From DASQEH01 sp038237745 (GTDB lineage Bacteria; Actinomycetota; Actinomycetes; Propionibacteriales; Nocardioidaceae), in the NCBI GenBank assembly GCA_038237745.1, contig JBBRYJ010000009.1, positions 62,001-126,000 of the forward strand: DNA of 64,000 nt, in the 5' to 3' direction. The notes under the pieces were generated by a model. It had not been told where the DNA came from and ran no database searches. It saw only the letters and a program-made list of their open reading frames with translations. This document shows, piece after piece, positions 1-8,317 of the stretch. Both the position numbers and the translations under genes were made by a program. Each line of letters begins with the position of its first letter. Positions within the stretch are counted from its first letter, which is position 1.

Positions 1-679
1 ACAGACCACCGAGACTGGCTCCCATCGCCACCGGGTCGCCTCGGACTGCGACCGTCCCGGCGACCGAGTCGAGCGCGTCGAGCTCGGCGCTCAGGTAGTC
101 GGGGTTGGCCGAGTACCACTCCTCCCGCTCGACCGGACGCATCAGGGCGAGCCGGAACGCCGGCAGCACACCGTCGGCGACCATGGTCGCGGCGTAGGCG
201 GTCAGGCCGGCGAGATCGGCGTACTCGGGGCCGTCGTGGACCAGCAGGAGAGGGCCGGGATCGTCGTCCGCCATGCCGGCCGGTGACCAGACGTCGATAG
301 GCAGGAATCCCACCTTTTGGTCGAGGTGTCCGAGCACCGTCGTGCTGCCGGGGGGCGCTTCGCGCCGCAGCCACTCCGGTGGGCGGTAGCCGGGCAAGAG
401 CGCCACGCTGCGCTCGCCGAAGGCCGTCCGCACGCGCTCGGGGTTGCCCGGGTCACAGACCACGTGAACCGACCCGTCAGGAGCAGTGAGAAGGAGCCGG
501 TACTCCAGGCGGCACAGGTCGGGTCGGGGAACCGTCAACGCCCATCCTGTGCTGGTACGCCGGAACTGGCGGCGGCCCGCCACGGCGTCGTCGCACTCGA
601 GGGCCACCCGCGCGTAGGTGCGGTCCGCGTCGTCGACGCGGAACATGAGCTGCCGCTCGACGACGGAAGGGGCTGCCAT
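1..679 (-). CDS. Esterase-family alpha/beta hydrolase, 3' end cut by window edge
   Basis: The reading frame runs from an ATG at 679 off the left edge, giving 226 residues. An N-terminal region of about 100 residues is followed by an alpha/beta-hydrolase core with the strand LLLVHDGPEY near residue 147 and a nucleophile elbow GASLGG just before the edge, with Ser the expected catalytic residue. This layout matches enterochelin-esterase-like (putative esterase) proteins, which hydrolyse ester bonds. The substrate cannot be read. A TAAGGT -10-like box lies 10 bases upstream, so the transcript may have almost no leader. It is divergent from the gene at 802. The acid and His of the triad lie outside the window. 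Confidence 0.8.
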   Translation of the reverse strand, partial: MAAPSVVERQLMFRVDDADRTYARVALECDDAVAGRRQFRRTSTGWALTVPRPDLCRLEYRLLLTAPDGSVHVVCDPGNPERVRTAFGERSVALLPGYRPPEWLRREAPPGSTTVLGHLDQKVGFLPIDVWSPAGMADDDPGPLLLVHDGPEYADLAGLTAYAATMVADGVLPAFRLALMRPVEREEWYSANPDYLSAELDALDSVAGTVAVRGDPVAMGASLGGL

Positions 680-738
680 GGTGGCTGCGACCTTAGCCTG
701 ACGGCTTCAGTGGCCCGCGCTATGGTCCTTTCGGTCAA

Positions 739-762
739 TTCTTGCCCTTTGGCGGGCAAGAA
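739..762. promoter_or_regulatory. Perfect palindrome in divergent intergenic region
   Basis: TTCTTGCCC and GGGCAAGAA form 9-base perfect arms around a six-base spacer. The element lies between the divergent esterase (start 679) and the small gene at 802, so it cannot be a terminator for either of them. Operator function is inferred from position and symmetry; no regulator is encoded next to it. Confidence 0.5.
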
Positions 763-801
763 CTTGCAGATCAGTGTCTCTGGAGCCACACTTGAAGCCT
801 G

Positions 802-1062
802 ATGGCTGACCGGGATGTCGTGGCGCACGTGTCGGCGAGTACCGGCCTCTCCCCCGGTGTCGCCGCTCGGGTCGTCGACGACGTCGTCGCCTTCTACGGT
901 GAGCCCACCGACGCGTTCGTTAGGCGCCGGCACGCCTTTCACAAGGCTGCCGGCCTCAGGAACCCGGACATCTTCCCCCTCATCGGCACAGAGCTGACAG
1001 GGCGTGTGGTCTCGCCACCGGAGCTGACCGAACGGCAGCTACGTCGCATCGTCTACGGCTAG
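802..1062 (+). CDS. Small protein of unknown function, coupled to glmS
   Basis: This 86-residue protein starts at an ATG and stops 10 bases before glmS, so the two are almost certainly co-transcribed. The sequence is soluble and mostly helical, with a short HU-like looking start (VVAHVSASTGLSPGVAARVV), several Arg/His residues in the middle and the C-terminal stretch LTERQLRRIVYG. I recognise no family. The position suggests a role linked to amino-sugar supply, but this is only inference. GC-rich third positions support a real gene. Confidence 0.6.
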   Translation: MADRDVVAHVSASTGLSPGVAARVVDDVVAFYGEPTDAFVRRRHAFHKAAGLRNPDIFPLIGTELTGRVVSPPELTERQLRRIVYG

Positions 1063-1072
1063 GAGTCACTGC

Positions 1073-2893
1073 ATGTGTGGAATCGTCGGCTACATCGGAG
1101 GGCGGGCGGCAGCTCCGGTCATCCTGGAGGGACTCGCGCGCCTGGAGTACCGGGGCTACGATTCCGCGGGCATCGCCGTGATGGGGTCTGGGGGCATCAA
1201 GGTCACGAAGAGGGCCGGACGGGTCAGGGACCTCGAGGCCGCGATGCCGAAGCGGCTGGGTGGCCGCATCGGCATCGGGCACACCAGATGGGCCACGCAC
1301 GGGGCGGCGACGGACACCAATGCGCACCCCCATCTGGACGCCTCCGGCCGGGTGAGCGTCGTCCACAACGGCATCATCGACAACGCCGCGGCCCTGCGAA
1401 GCCGGCTCGAAGCCGGGGGTGTGGAGTTCACGTCCGAGACCGACACCGAGATCCTGGCGCATCTGGTCGCGCGGTCCACCGCCGCCACTCTCGAGGCGGC
1501 CGTCCTCGACTCACTCAGCCAGGTGCACGGCACATACGGCCTGGCGGTGATGCACGCCGACCATCCGGACCGGATCGTGGTCGCCCGCAACGGCTCGCCA
1601 CTCATCATCGGCATCGGCGAGCGCGAGATGCATGTCGCGAGCGACATGTCGGCGCTCGTCTCCTACACCCGCCAGCTCGTCCACCTCGACGACGGAGAGC
1701 TGGCGACCATCACGTCGTCGGGCTTCCAGACGTTCACCGCCGACGAGAAGAACACGCACAAGAGCCCCGTGACGGTTGACGTCACAGTCGAGGACTTCGA
1801 CAGTGGCGGTCACGAGCACTTCATGTTGAAGGAGATGCTCGAGCAGCCGGCGGCTGCGGAGCGTGTGCTCCGCGGACGCCTGGACGAGCGCTTCGGCACT
1901 GCACACCTCGGCGGCCTCAACCTCGACGCCCGCCAGACACGCGCGGTCCGTCGGGTCAAGGTGCTCGGCTGTGGGTCGTCGTACTACGTCGGCGAGTTCG
2001 GAGCAGGCCTGATCGAGGAGCTGGCCCGGATCCCGGCCGACGCCGAGGCCGCGTCAGAGTTCCGGTACCGCAACCCGGTGATCGAGCACGACACGCTGTA
2101 CGTCGCGGTGAGCCAGTCCGGAGAGACCCTCGACACCCTCCTGGCCGTCCAGGAGATCAAGCGCAAGGGCGGCAGGGTCATCGGGCTCGTCAATGTCGTC
2201 GGCTCGGCGATCGCCCGGGAGTGCGACGGAGGCATCTACATCCACGCCGGGCCCGAGGTCGCCGTCGCCTCCACCAAGGCGCTGACGAACATGGCTATCG
2301 CCTTCGCTCTGCTCGCGCTCCATCTGGGCAGGGTGCGTGACCTCTCGGTGAGTGACGGCCGGCGGATCATCGCCGGGCTGACCCGTCTCCCCGACCAGAT
2401 CGCCGAGGTGCTGAAGACGTCCGACGAGCTCCGAGGCAACGCCGAGGGCCTCGCCAAGGCAGAGAGCCTCTTCTTCATCGGCCGGGTACGCGGGTTCCCG
2501 GTGGCCCGCGAGGGCGCCCAGAAATTCAAGGAGGTGTCCTACCGGCATGCCGAGGCCTACCAGACGTCCGAGCTGAAGCACGGCCCACTGGCACTCATCA
2601 GTGACGAGGTGCCGACCGTGTCGATCCTGCCCGACGACGACCTCCTCGATCGCAACCTCGGCGCGCTCCACGAGATCGCCGCGCGTTCCGGTCCGCTCGT
2701 CGTGATCACGCACCCCGGAGTCGACCTCGGCGTGCTCGAGGCGGTCCGGATCGACGTACCCAAGAGCGAGCCGGAGCTCGACCCCGTACTGCTCACGGTC
2801 CCCGTCCAGCTACTGGCCTACCACGCCGCCGTCGCGCTCGGCCGTGACGTCGACAAGCCGCGCAACCTGGCCAAGTCCGTCACCGTCGAGTAG
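1073..2893 (+). CDS. glmS: Glutamine--fructose-6-phosphate aminotransferase (isomerizing)
   Basis: GlmS makes glucosamine-6-phosphate from fructose-6-phosphate and glutamine, the first step towards UDP-GlcNAc for peptidoglycan and mycothiol. The protein has 606 residues, the normal length. It begins MCGIVGYIGG, so Cys2 becomes the N-terminal nucleophile of the class II glutaminase domain (about 2-220). Two SIS domains follow, with GCGSSYY and SQSGET phosphosugar motifs, and the C-terminus DKPRNLAKSVTVE is typical of the family. A GGAG element sits 8 bases upstream of the ATG. The preceding small gene is 10 bases away. No glmS ribozyme is seen, as expected outside Firmicutes. Confidence 0.97.
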   Translation: MCGIVGYIGGRAAAPVILEGLARLEYRGYDSAGIAVMGSGGIKVTKRAGRVRDLEAAMPKRLGGRIGIGHTRWATHGAATDTNAHPHLDASGRVSVVHNGIIDNAAALRSRLEAGGVEFTSETDTEILAHLVARSTAATLEAAVLDSLSQVHGTYGLAVMHADHPDRIVVARNGSPLIIGIGEREMHVASDMSALVSYTRQLVHLDDGELATITSSGFQTFTADEKNTHKSPVTVDVTVEDFDSGGHEHFMLKEMLEQPAAAERVLRGRLDERFGTAHLGGLNLDARQTRAVRRVKVLGCGSSYYVGEFGAGLIEELARIPADAEAASEFRYRNPVIEHDTLYVAVSQSGETLDTLLAVQEIKRKGGRVIGLVNVVGSAIARECDGGIYIHAGPEVAVASTKALTNMAIAFALLALHLGRVRDLSVSDGRRIIAGLTRLPDQIAEVLKTSDELRGNAEGLAKAESLFFIGRVRGFPVAREGAQKFKEVSYRHAEAYQTSELKHGPLALISDEVPTVSILPDDDLLDRNLGALHEIAARSGPLVVITHPGVDLGVLEAVRIDVPKSEPELDPVLLTVPVQLLAYHAAVALGRDVDKPRNLAKSVTVE

Positions 2894-2974
2894 CCGGCCC
2901 GCCCTGTGCCACTGGCGTAAGGTCGTCGTCGGTCCGCGCGCCCTGCGACACGCCGCCACGCGGTCAATGGTTCT

Positions 2975-3002
2975 TTGCGGTATCTCACATATGAGATACC
3001 GT
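2975..3002 (+). promoter_or_regulatory. Promoter with embedded perfect operator for the HTH-MurA gene
   Basis: Arms GGTATCTCA (2979-2987) and TGAGATACC (2992-3000) form a perfect 9-base palindrome with a four-base spacer. A TTGCGG -35-like box (2975-2980) and a TACCGT -10-like box (2997-3002), 16 bases apart, bracket and overlap it. The -10 lies eight bases before the ATG at 3011, so the mRNA is probably leaderless. A repressor bound here would block RNA polymerase. The obvious candidate is the XRE domain of the gene itself (inference). Confidence 0.65.
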
Positions 3003-3010
3003 TTCGAGCG

Positions 3011-4540
3011 ATGAGCGATGACTATCTCAGCCGCATCGGCACCCTGATCCGCGACGCGCGCCAGGGCCGCGGCTATACCCAGGCACAGCTGGCCTCCGTG
3101 CTCAGCACGAGCCAGAGTGCCGTCAACCGGATCGAGCGAGGTCACCAGAACCTCAGTCTCGACATGCTCGCAAAGATCGGAGAGGCCCTCGACTCCGGCA
3201 TCGTCTCGCTGGGCGTTGCTGGCCCGCTCCACCTCCGCGTCGCGGGCGGCACCACCTTGTCGGGCTCCATCGCGGTCAAGTCCAGCAAGAATGCCGGGGT
3301 GGCGCTGCTCTGCGCTGTGTTGCTCAACAAGGGACGTACCACGCTGCGCAAGGTCGCCAGAATCGAGGAGGTCAACCGGATCCTCGAGGTCCTCAACAGC
3401 ATCGGAGTCCGTTCGACCTGGCTCAACGACGACAACGACCTGGAGCTCGTGGCGCCCGAGCACCTCGACCTGAGCGCCATCGACCAGGCTGCGGCGAGAC
3501 GAACTCGCAGCATCATCATGTTCCTCGGACCACTGCTGCACGACCGGGACGAGTTCGAGCTCCCGTACGCCGGGGGCTGCGACCTCGGCACACGCACCGT
3601 CGAACCGCACATGGCTGCCCTTCGGCCGTTCGGGCTCGAGGTCAAGGCCACCGAAGGCAGCTACCACGCCTTCGTCGACCGCACCGTCTCTCCACAACGA
3701 CCGATCGTGCTGACAGAGCGGGGCGACACAGTCACCGAGAACGCGATCCTGGCCGCGGCCCGGCACCCCGGCGTCACGGTCATCCGCAACGCGAGCCCGA
3801 ACTACATGGTGCAGGACCTCTGCTTCTTCCTGACCAAGCTGGGCGTAGACATCGACGGCATCGGCACGACGACCCTCTCGGTGAGAGGGGTGACCGACAT
3901 CCACGTCGACGTCGACTACGCCCCGTCGGAGGACCCGATCGAGGCGATGAGCCTGGTGGCCGCCGCCATCGTCACCTCGTCGAGCATCACGATCTGCCGG
4001 GTGCCCATCGAGTTCCTCGAGATCGAGCTGGCGGTGCTCGAGGAGATGGGCTTCGACTACGACCGCACCGACGAGTACCTCGCCGGCAACGGTCGTACCC
4101 GGCTGGTCGACCTCACCACGAGGCCCTCGATACTGCACGCCCCCATCGACAAGATCCACCCGATGCCGTTCCCGGGCCTCAACATCGACAACCTGCCGTT
4201 TTTCGCGGTCATCGCCGCCACGGCTCACGGCCAGACCATGATCCACGACTGGGTCTACGACAACCGCGCCATCTACCTCACCGAGCTCACCAAGGTCGGT
4301 GCGAGCGTCACACTCCTCGACCCGCACCGCGTGCTCGTCGAGGGACCCACCCACTGGTCGGCTGCCGAGCTCATCTGCCCGCCTGCGCTGCGCCCGGCAG
4401 TGGTGATGCTGCTGGCCATGATGGCCGCCCGGGGCACGTCGGTATTGCGCAACATCTACGTCATCAACCGTGGGTACGAGGACCTGGCCTCGCGGCTCAA
4501 CGCGCTTGGCGCGCAGATCGAGACCTTCAGCGACATCTGA
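3011..4540 (+). CDS. XRE helix-turn-helix fused to MurA-like enolpyruvyl transferase
   Basis: The first ~65 of 509 residues form an XRE/Cro-type DNA-binding domain (TQAQLASVLSTSQSAVNRIE). Residues ~70-509 match UDP-GlcNAc 1-carboxyvinyltransferase, which starts peptidoglycan precursor synthesis. MurA signatures are present: the SSKN lysine/asparagine pair, the active-site loop GGCDLGTRTVEPH with the fosfomycin-target Cys, DNR, and the terminal RGYEDLASRLNALGAQIE. The FPTD loop reads FP-GLN-ID, a three-residue insertion that keeps an Asp in register. The ATG at 3011 was preferred over a TTG at 2975 because the palindrome and -10 box occupy that region. This is probably a second, regulated MurA or an enzyme-sensor; the housekeeping murA is not in the window. 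Confidence 0.88.
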   Translation: MSDDYLSRIGTLIRDARQGRGYTQAQLASVLSTSQSAVNRIERGHQNLSLDMLAKIGEALDSGIVSLGVAGPLHLRVAGGTTLSGSIAVKSSKNAGVALLCAVLLNKGRTTLRKVARIEEVNRILEVLNSIGVRSTWLNDDNDLELVAPEHLDLSAIDQAAARRTRSIIMFLGPLLHDRDEFELPYAGGCDLGTRTVEPHMAALRPFGLEVKATEGSYHAFVDRTVSPQRPIVLTERGDTVTENAILAAARHPGVTVIRNASPNYMVQDLCFFLTKLGVDIDGIGTTTLSVRGVTDIHVDVDYAPSEDPIEAMSLVAAAIVTSSSITICRVPIEFLEIELAVLEEMGFDYDRTDEYLAGNGRTRLVDLTTRPSILHAPIDKIHPMPFPGLNIDNLPFFAVIAATAHGQTMIHDWVYDNRAIYLTELTKVGASVTLLDPHRVLVEGPTHWSAAELICPPALRPAVVMLLAMMAARGTSVLRNIYVINRGYEDLASRLNALGAQIETFSDI

Positions 4541-4544
4541 GCGG

Positions 4545-4811
4545 TCAGCCGAAGAGCTCGTCGAGATAGGAGCGGGCCTGCCGGGGTGGCTGGTAGGGCG
4601 GGGGGGCCGTCATTCCCGGCAGAATCCTTGGAATCGGCTGGGTCGTCGGGCCCGACGAGATGTGCCAGTCGTTCTCACGTTCGACGAGCAGCCCGAGGTC
4701 ATGGTGCGCGATAAACAGCCCGCTACAGCTGTCGCACTGCATCACCGTGACGCCACCCCGCTCGTGCGGCGTCATCTCTCCACCGTCCTGCGGGCATGCC
4801 ATCGAGTCCAT
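4545..4811 (-). CDS. Small TFIIB-type zinc-ribbon protein
   Basis: The 88-residue protein carries CPQDGGEM near its N-terminus and CDSCSGLF about 20 residues later, the Cys pattern of zf-TFIIB zinc-ribbon proteins (here the first pair is a single Cys plus nearby residues). A Pro-rich C-terminal half ends SYLDELFG. GGAGGA lies 13 bases upstream of the ATG at 4811; a second ATG at 4802 is possible. Its stop is only four bases from the stop of the convergent HTH-MurA gene. The function is unknown; zinc binding is inferred from the Cys pattern. Confidence 0.75.
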   Translation of the reverse strand: MDSMACPQDGGEMTPHERGGVTVMQCDSCSGLFIAHHDLGLLVERENDWHISSGPTTQPIPRILPGMTAPPPYQPPRQARSYLDELFG

Positions 4812-4927
4812 GAGCCAACGGTAGTCCTCCGCGCCGAGGCGCGGAGCGCGAACTCCTTTCAGGCAGGACCACGGTGCACGACGCAGAATCAGCACCGGCC
4901 ATCCCGAGAGTCGCCATACTTCAGGCT

Positions 4928-5728
4928 GTGACACGACGGAGCCGCGCGGCCGACTACCCCTACTTCGACAACGGCGGCCGACCCATAGCGTTCGCGCACA
5001 GAGGCGGCACACTCATTGGTAACGGACCCGGCCTGGAGAACACCATGGAGGCGTTCGAGGCTGCCGTCGGTCTCGGATACCGCTATGTCGAGACCGATGT
5101 CCACGCAACCCGGGACGGCGTGCTCGTGGCCTTCCACGACCCGACGCTCGAGCGCACGACCGACGCCGAGGGGCTGATCAGCGAGCTCAGCTACGACGAC
5201 CTGCTGGCAGTCAAGATCGGTGGTCGCGAGGCCATCCCGCGCTTCGACGACCTGGTCTCTACCTGGCCGGACCTGCGTATCAACGTCGACGTAAAGTCGG
5301 CCGCCGGGGTGGATCTCGTGGCCAGGGTCATCGAGCAGCAGCAAGCGTGGGACCGGGTATGCGTGGCGTCCTTCTCTGCGTGGCACCTGCGACTGCTGCG
5401 ACGCCGGCTGGGGCCGCGGGTGGCGACGGCGTACTCCCCCTTCGGCGTCGGCGCCCTGCGGGTGCTGCCGACCGGGTTCCTCCGCCAGCTGGCCGTCGGC
5501 CGCGTCGGTCAGGCTGCCCAGGTACCGGTGCGACGCGGCAGGCTCGAGATCGTCACACCAGCCTTCCTCGACCATGCCCACAGCCTCGGCAAGGAGGTTC
5601 ACGTGTGGACGGTCAACGTGCCCGCCGAGATGCACCGGCTGCTCGACCTGGGGGTGGACGCGATCGTGACCGACCGCATCGACGTGCTCCGTGACGTTTA
5701 CCGGTCACGTGGCCTCTGGAGAGACTGA
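4928..5728 (+). CDS. Glycerophosphodiester phosphodiesterase
   Basis: This 266-residue enzyme of the GDPD TIM-barrel family hydrolyses glycerophosphodiesters to glycerol-3-phosphate and an alcohol. It shows AHRGG, ENTMEAFEAA, YVETDVHATRDG and FHDPTLERTT, which supply the catalytic His pair and metal-binding Glu/Asp, and the late VHVWTVN and GVDAIVTD strands. No signal peptide is present, so it is probably cytosolic. The GTG at 4928 was chosen because a CATACT -10-like box lies seven bases upstream and the conserved region begins soon after. An upstream ATG at 4874 would add 18 atypical residues. The MFS gene follows after six bases. Confidence 0.9.
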   Translation: MTRRSRAADYPYFDNGGRPIAFAHRGGTLIGNGPGLENTMEAFEAAVGLGYRYVETDVHATRDGVLVAFHDPTLERTTDAEGLISELSYDDLLAVKIGGREAIPRFDDLVSTWPDLRINVDVKSAAGVDLVARVIEQQQAWDRVCVASFSAWHLRLLRRRLGPRVATAYSPFGVGALRVLPTGFLRQLAVGRVGQAAQVPVRRGRLEIVTPAFLDHAHSLGKEVHVWTVNVPAEMHRLLDLGVDAIVTDRIDVLRDVYRSRGLWRD

Positions 5729-5734
5729 CCGGCG

Positions 5735-7120
5735 ATGCCACCAGAGACACCCCCGCTGCAGAGCGCCGACAACCTCGCACTCGAGAGGCAGCGGGAGGAG
5801 CGGGCCTGGTACATCTACGACTGGGCTAACTCGGCCTATGTGACCACGGTCGCCACCGTTCTCTTCGCTCCCTATCTCACCGCGGTCGCCGAGAGCGCCG
5901 CATGTGGGGCAGCGGGCACGGACGTCAACCCGTGCACGACGAACCTCGGCGTGCTGGGAGTGCAGGTGTCCCCTGGTTCGCTGGTGTTCTACGTCGTCAC
6001 TCTCGCTACCGTGTTCTCGGCGGTGGCCCTGCCGGTCGTAGGTGCCGTCGCCGACCGGACGGCGCGCAAGAAGACTGTGATGGCCGGGTTCGCCTGGGCC
6101 GGAAGCGCCTTCGCCGGAGGGATGGTCTTCGTCTCGGGGTCGGACTGGCAGCTCGGCGCCGGGCTGCTGTTCGCCGCGAACGTCTGCCTCGGTGCCAGCC
6201 TCGTGGTCTACGACGCGATCCTGTGCGAGATCGCCACCCCGGACGAGCGTGACCGGGTCTCGTCGCGCGGTTGGGCACTCGGCTACCTCGGCGGCGGGGT
6301 GCTGCTCGCGGCCAACCTCGCAGTCGTGACCTTGCACGACTCGGTCGGGCTCGACAAGGGTACGGCGGTCAGGCTGTGCCTGCTCAGCGCGGCGCTGTGG
6401 TGGGCAGCCTTCACCGTGGTTCCCTACCGTGGCATCAAGAACCGACCGGTCGCGGGTGCGACGAAGACGGACCCGAAGCTGCTCCGCGGGAGCTTCCGCC
6501 AGCTCTCCCGCACGTTGGCCGAGATGCGGTCCTACCCGATGACGCTGCTCTTCCTCGTGGCCTACCTGTTCTTCAACGACGGGATTCAGACGGTGATCTC
6601 GACGTCATCGACGTACGGCGAGAAGCAGCTGGGCTTCTCGACGGAGGTCCTCATCGCTACCGTCCTGCTCGTTCAGTTCGTGGCATTCGGGGGTGCTCTG
6701 CTTTTCGGCCGGATAGCTGCGACGAGGGGAAGCAAGCAGACCATCTCCGGCGGGCTCGTCGTCTGGATGGCCGTGGTCGTCATCGCGTACCTGCTCCCAA
6801 GCGGGCAGGTCGCCCTCTTCCTGGCGATGGCCGTGCTCATCGGCGTCGTGCTCGGCGGCACCCAGGCGTTGTCGAGGTCCTACTTCAGCCAGCTCATCCC
6901 ACGCGGCCGCGAGGCGGAGTACTTCAGCCTGTACCAGGCAGGCGAGCGCGGGACGAGCTGGCTCGGCACACTGACGTTCGGGCTCGTGCACCAGCTGACC
7001 GGCTCCTACCGACCGGCTGTTCTCGCACTCGTCGGCTTCTTCGTGGTGGGTCTGACGCTTCTGACCCGCGTGGACACCGGCCGGGGAACGGCCGAGGCCG
7101 GTAAGCACCGCCCAGCGTGA
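5735..7120 (+). CDS. MFS transporter, UMF1/Atg22-like
   Basis: The 461-residue membrane protein has about 12 hydrophobic helices and the start WYIYDWANSAYVTTV, the hallmark of the UMF1 (Atg22-like) branch of the major facilitator superfamily. Family members are thought to export amino acids or small metabolites, but the substrate cannot be assigned here. A conserved GGTQALSRSYFSQLIPRGRE loop and YQAGERGTSWLG near residue 405 are also typical. It follows the glycerophosphodiesterase by six bases and is probably co-transcribed with it. Confidence 0.88.
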   Translation: MPPETPPLQSADNLALERQREERAWYIYDWANSAYVTTVATVLFAPYLTAVAESAACGAAGTDVNPCTTNLGVLGVQVSPGSLVFYVVTLATVFSAVALPVVGAVADRTARKKTVMAGFAWAGSAFAGGMVFVSGSDWQLGAGLLFAANVCLGASLVVYDAILCEIATPDERDRVSSRGWALGYLGGGVLLAANLAVVTLHDSVGLDKGTAVRLCLLSAALWWAAFTVVPYRGIKNRPVAGATKTDPKLLRGSFRQLSRTLAEMRSYPMTLLFLVAYLFFNDGIQTVISTSSTYGEKQLGFSTEVLIATVLLVQFVAFGGALLFGRIAATRGSKQTISGGLVVWMAVVVIAYLLPSGQVALFLAMAVLIGVVLGGTQALSRSYFSQLIPRGREAEYFSLYQAGERGTSWLGTLTFGLVHQLTGSYRPAVLALVGFFVVGLTLLTRVDTGRGTAEAGKHRPA

Positions 7121-7186
7121 CAGGAGGTCGCGGCCCGTCGTCTTAGCGGGATTCTCTCTGCGTCTCAGCCGAATCTCAGGAGAGGT

Positions 7187-7213
7187 GGGAATCATGGGGA
7201 GCAGACAGACGTT
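7187..7213 (+). promoter_or_regulatory. Sigma-R (disulfide-stress ECF) type promoter of rbpA
   Basis: GGGAAT at 7187-7192 is followed after exactly 18 bases by GTT at 7211-7213. This is the -35/-10 pattern recognised by SigR/SigH-type ECF sigma factors of actinobacteria. Transcription would begin near 7220 and leave a ~90-base leader before rbpA. rbpA of Streptomyces is known to be under SigR control, so site and target agree. Confidence 0.75.
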
Positions 7214-7309
7214 CAACCCACAACGGCCCGCGGCACCATCACGAAGCGGGGTGTGTGTCGTTGAGTGCACCATACGGGGAATATTCACCAACCACTCGGG
7301 GAGAAAACC

Positions 7310-7702
7310 ATGTCAGAACGAGCTACGCTGCGAGGCTCCCGCCTCGGCGGGACAAGTTTCGAGGACGAGAGCGGCATCGAGTTCGCGCCGCGTCAGCGCG
7401 TCGTCTACGACTGCGCCCAAGGACATGAGTTCGAGATCCCCATGGCCGCCGAGGCCGACATCCCCTACACGTGGGAATGCCCGCGCTGTGGTGCGGTCGG
7501 CCAGCAGCGCGACGGTAGCAAGCCGGAGGCGAAGGCCGACAAGCCGGCGCGCACCCACTGGGACATGCTGCTCGAGCGTCGGTCCATCCCGGAGCTGGAG
7601 AGCATCCTGACCGAGCGGCTCGAGCTGCTGCGGGCGGGGGCCATCGGTCCGGCCCATCTGCACCGCACCCGGGCTGCCGCCAAGGCGAGAAAGTCCGCCT
7701 GA
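7310..7702 (+). CDS. rbpA: RNA polymerase-binding protein RbpA
   Basis: RbpA is an actinobacterial transcription factor that binds RNA polymerase and group 1/2 sigma factors, stabilises open complexes and affects rifampicin tolerance. The 130-residue protein has the N-terminal LRGSRLGGTSFE, a core zinc-ribbon-like domain with CAQGHEF and CPRCGAV, a basic linker, and the C-terminal sigma-interaction helix with IPELESILTERLELLR. The ATG at 7310 has GGGGAG six bases upstream, which decides it over an earlier in-frame codon. A strong hairpin follows the gene. Confidence 0.96.
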   Translation: MSERATLRGSRLGGTSFEDESGIEFAPRQRVVYDCAQGHEFEIPMAAEADIPYTWECPRCGAVGQQRDGSKPEAKADKPARTHWDMLLERRSIPELESILTERLELLRAGAIGPAHLHRTRAAAKARKSA

Positions 7703-7722
7703 GGCACGGGCACAACGCGACA

Positions 7723-7762
7723 AGAAGAGGCGCCACCCGCATACCGGGTCGGCGCCCCTTCT
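7723..7762. terminator. Bidirectional hairpin between rbpA and fxsA
   Basis: AGAAG-A-GGCGCC and GGCGCC-CC-TTCT together with inner CCCG/CGGG pairs form a long GC-rich stem around CATA-like loop bases, between the convergent ends of rbpA (7702) and fxsA (7864). There is no U-tract, which is common for actinobacterial terminators. Confidence 0.7.
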
Positions 7763-7863
7763 GCTGCCTTTGCACGAGCCCTGTCCGCGGATAGGCCGGC
7801 TCGCACGGAGTGTTGCCACGCGTGAGTCGCCACGACGAGTTCGCGAAAGGCTCGGGTGGCTGG

Positions 7864-8316
7864 TCAGCCGGTCGGCGGCCCGTTGTCGTCCGCCGAGTAG
7901 ATGGTGTGGACACCACCCCGCGACGGGGCATACCCCCGCCTGGCCCTCGACGCCGCCCGTCGCGCCGCGACCGCCAGCAGGAGGCGTCGTGCGATCGGTC
8001 TGGTGAAGGGCAGTACGAAGAAGAATCCCACGACATCGCTGACGAAGCCCGGGGTGAGGAGCAAGGTCCCGCCGACCAGCACCAGGGCTGCATCGGCGAG
8101 CTGCCTGCCCGGAAGCCGGCCACTCGAGAGAGTGTCTGTGAGCGCCTGCCATGCTCGTCGGCCCTCCCGCTTGACCAGCCAGCCACCGAGCAGCGACTCC
8201 ACCACGAGCAACAGCAGCGTAGGGAGCGCCCCGATCCACTGCCCTACCTGGATGATGACGTAGATCTCGACGATCGGCAGGGCGACGAAGAGTCCGATCA
8301 GGAACAGTACGAACAT
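7864..8316 (-). CDS. fxsA: FxsA family membrane protein
   Basis: This 150-residue inner-membrane protein has the family start (FLIGLFVALPIVEIYVII), helices around residues 3-50, a short cytoplasmic stretch with GRLPGRQLADAALVLVGG, and FVSDVVGFFFVLPFTRP. In E. coli, FxsA relieves exclusion of phage T7 by F-plasmid PifA; its normal role is unknown. Its ATG begins just after the stop codon of ppm (TGA-C-ATG), so it is the last gene of the lnt-ppm-fxsA operon. Confidence 0.88.
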   Translation of the reverse strand: MFVLFLIGLFVALPIVEIYVIIQVGQWIGALPTLLLLVVESLLGGWLVKREGRRAWQALTDTLSSGRLPGRQLADAALVLVGGTLLLTPGFVSDVVGFFFVLPFTRPIARRLLLAVAARRAASRARRGYAPSRGGVHTIYSADDNGPPTG

Positions 8317-8317
8317 G

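Noticed and set aside
2810..4354. 514-codon open frame antisense to the HTH-MurA gene
   Set aside because: It is a GC-rich shadow of the real gene: biased Arg/Val/Asp composition, no start signal and no recognisable motifs.
3011..4540. Loss of the MurA FPTD aspartate
   Set aside because: A first alignment put Leu in that place, but the DNR motif downstream shows a three-residue insertion, after which an Asp is in register.
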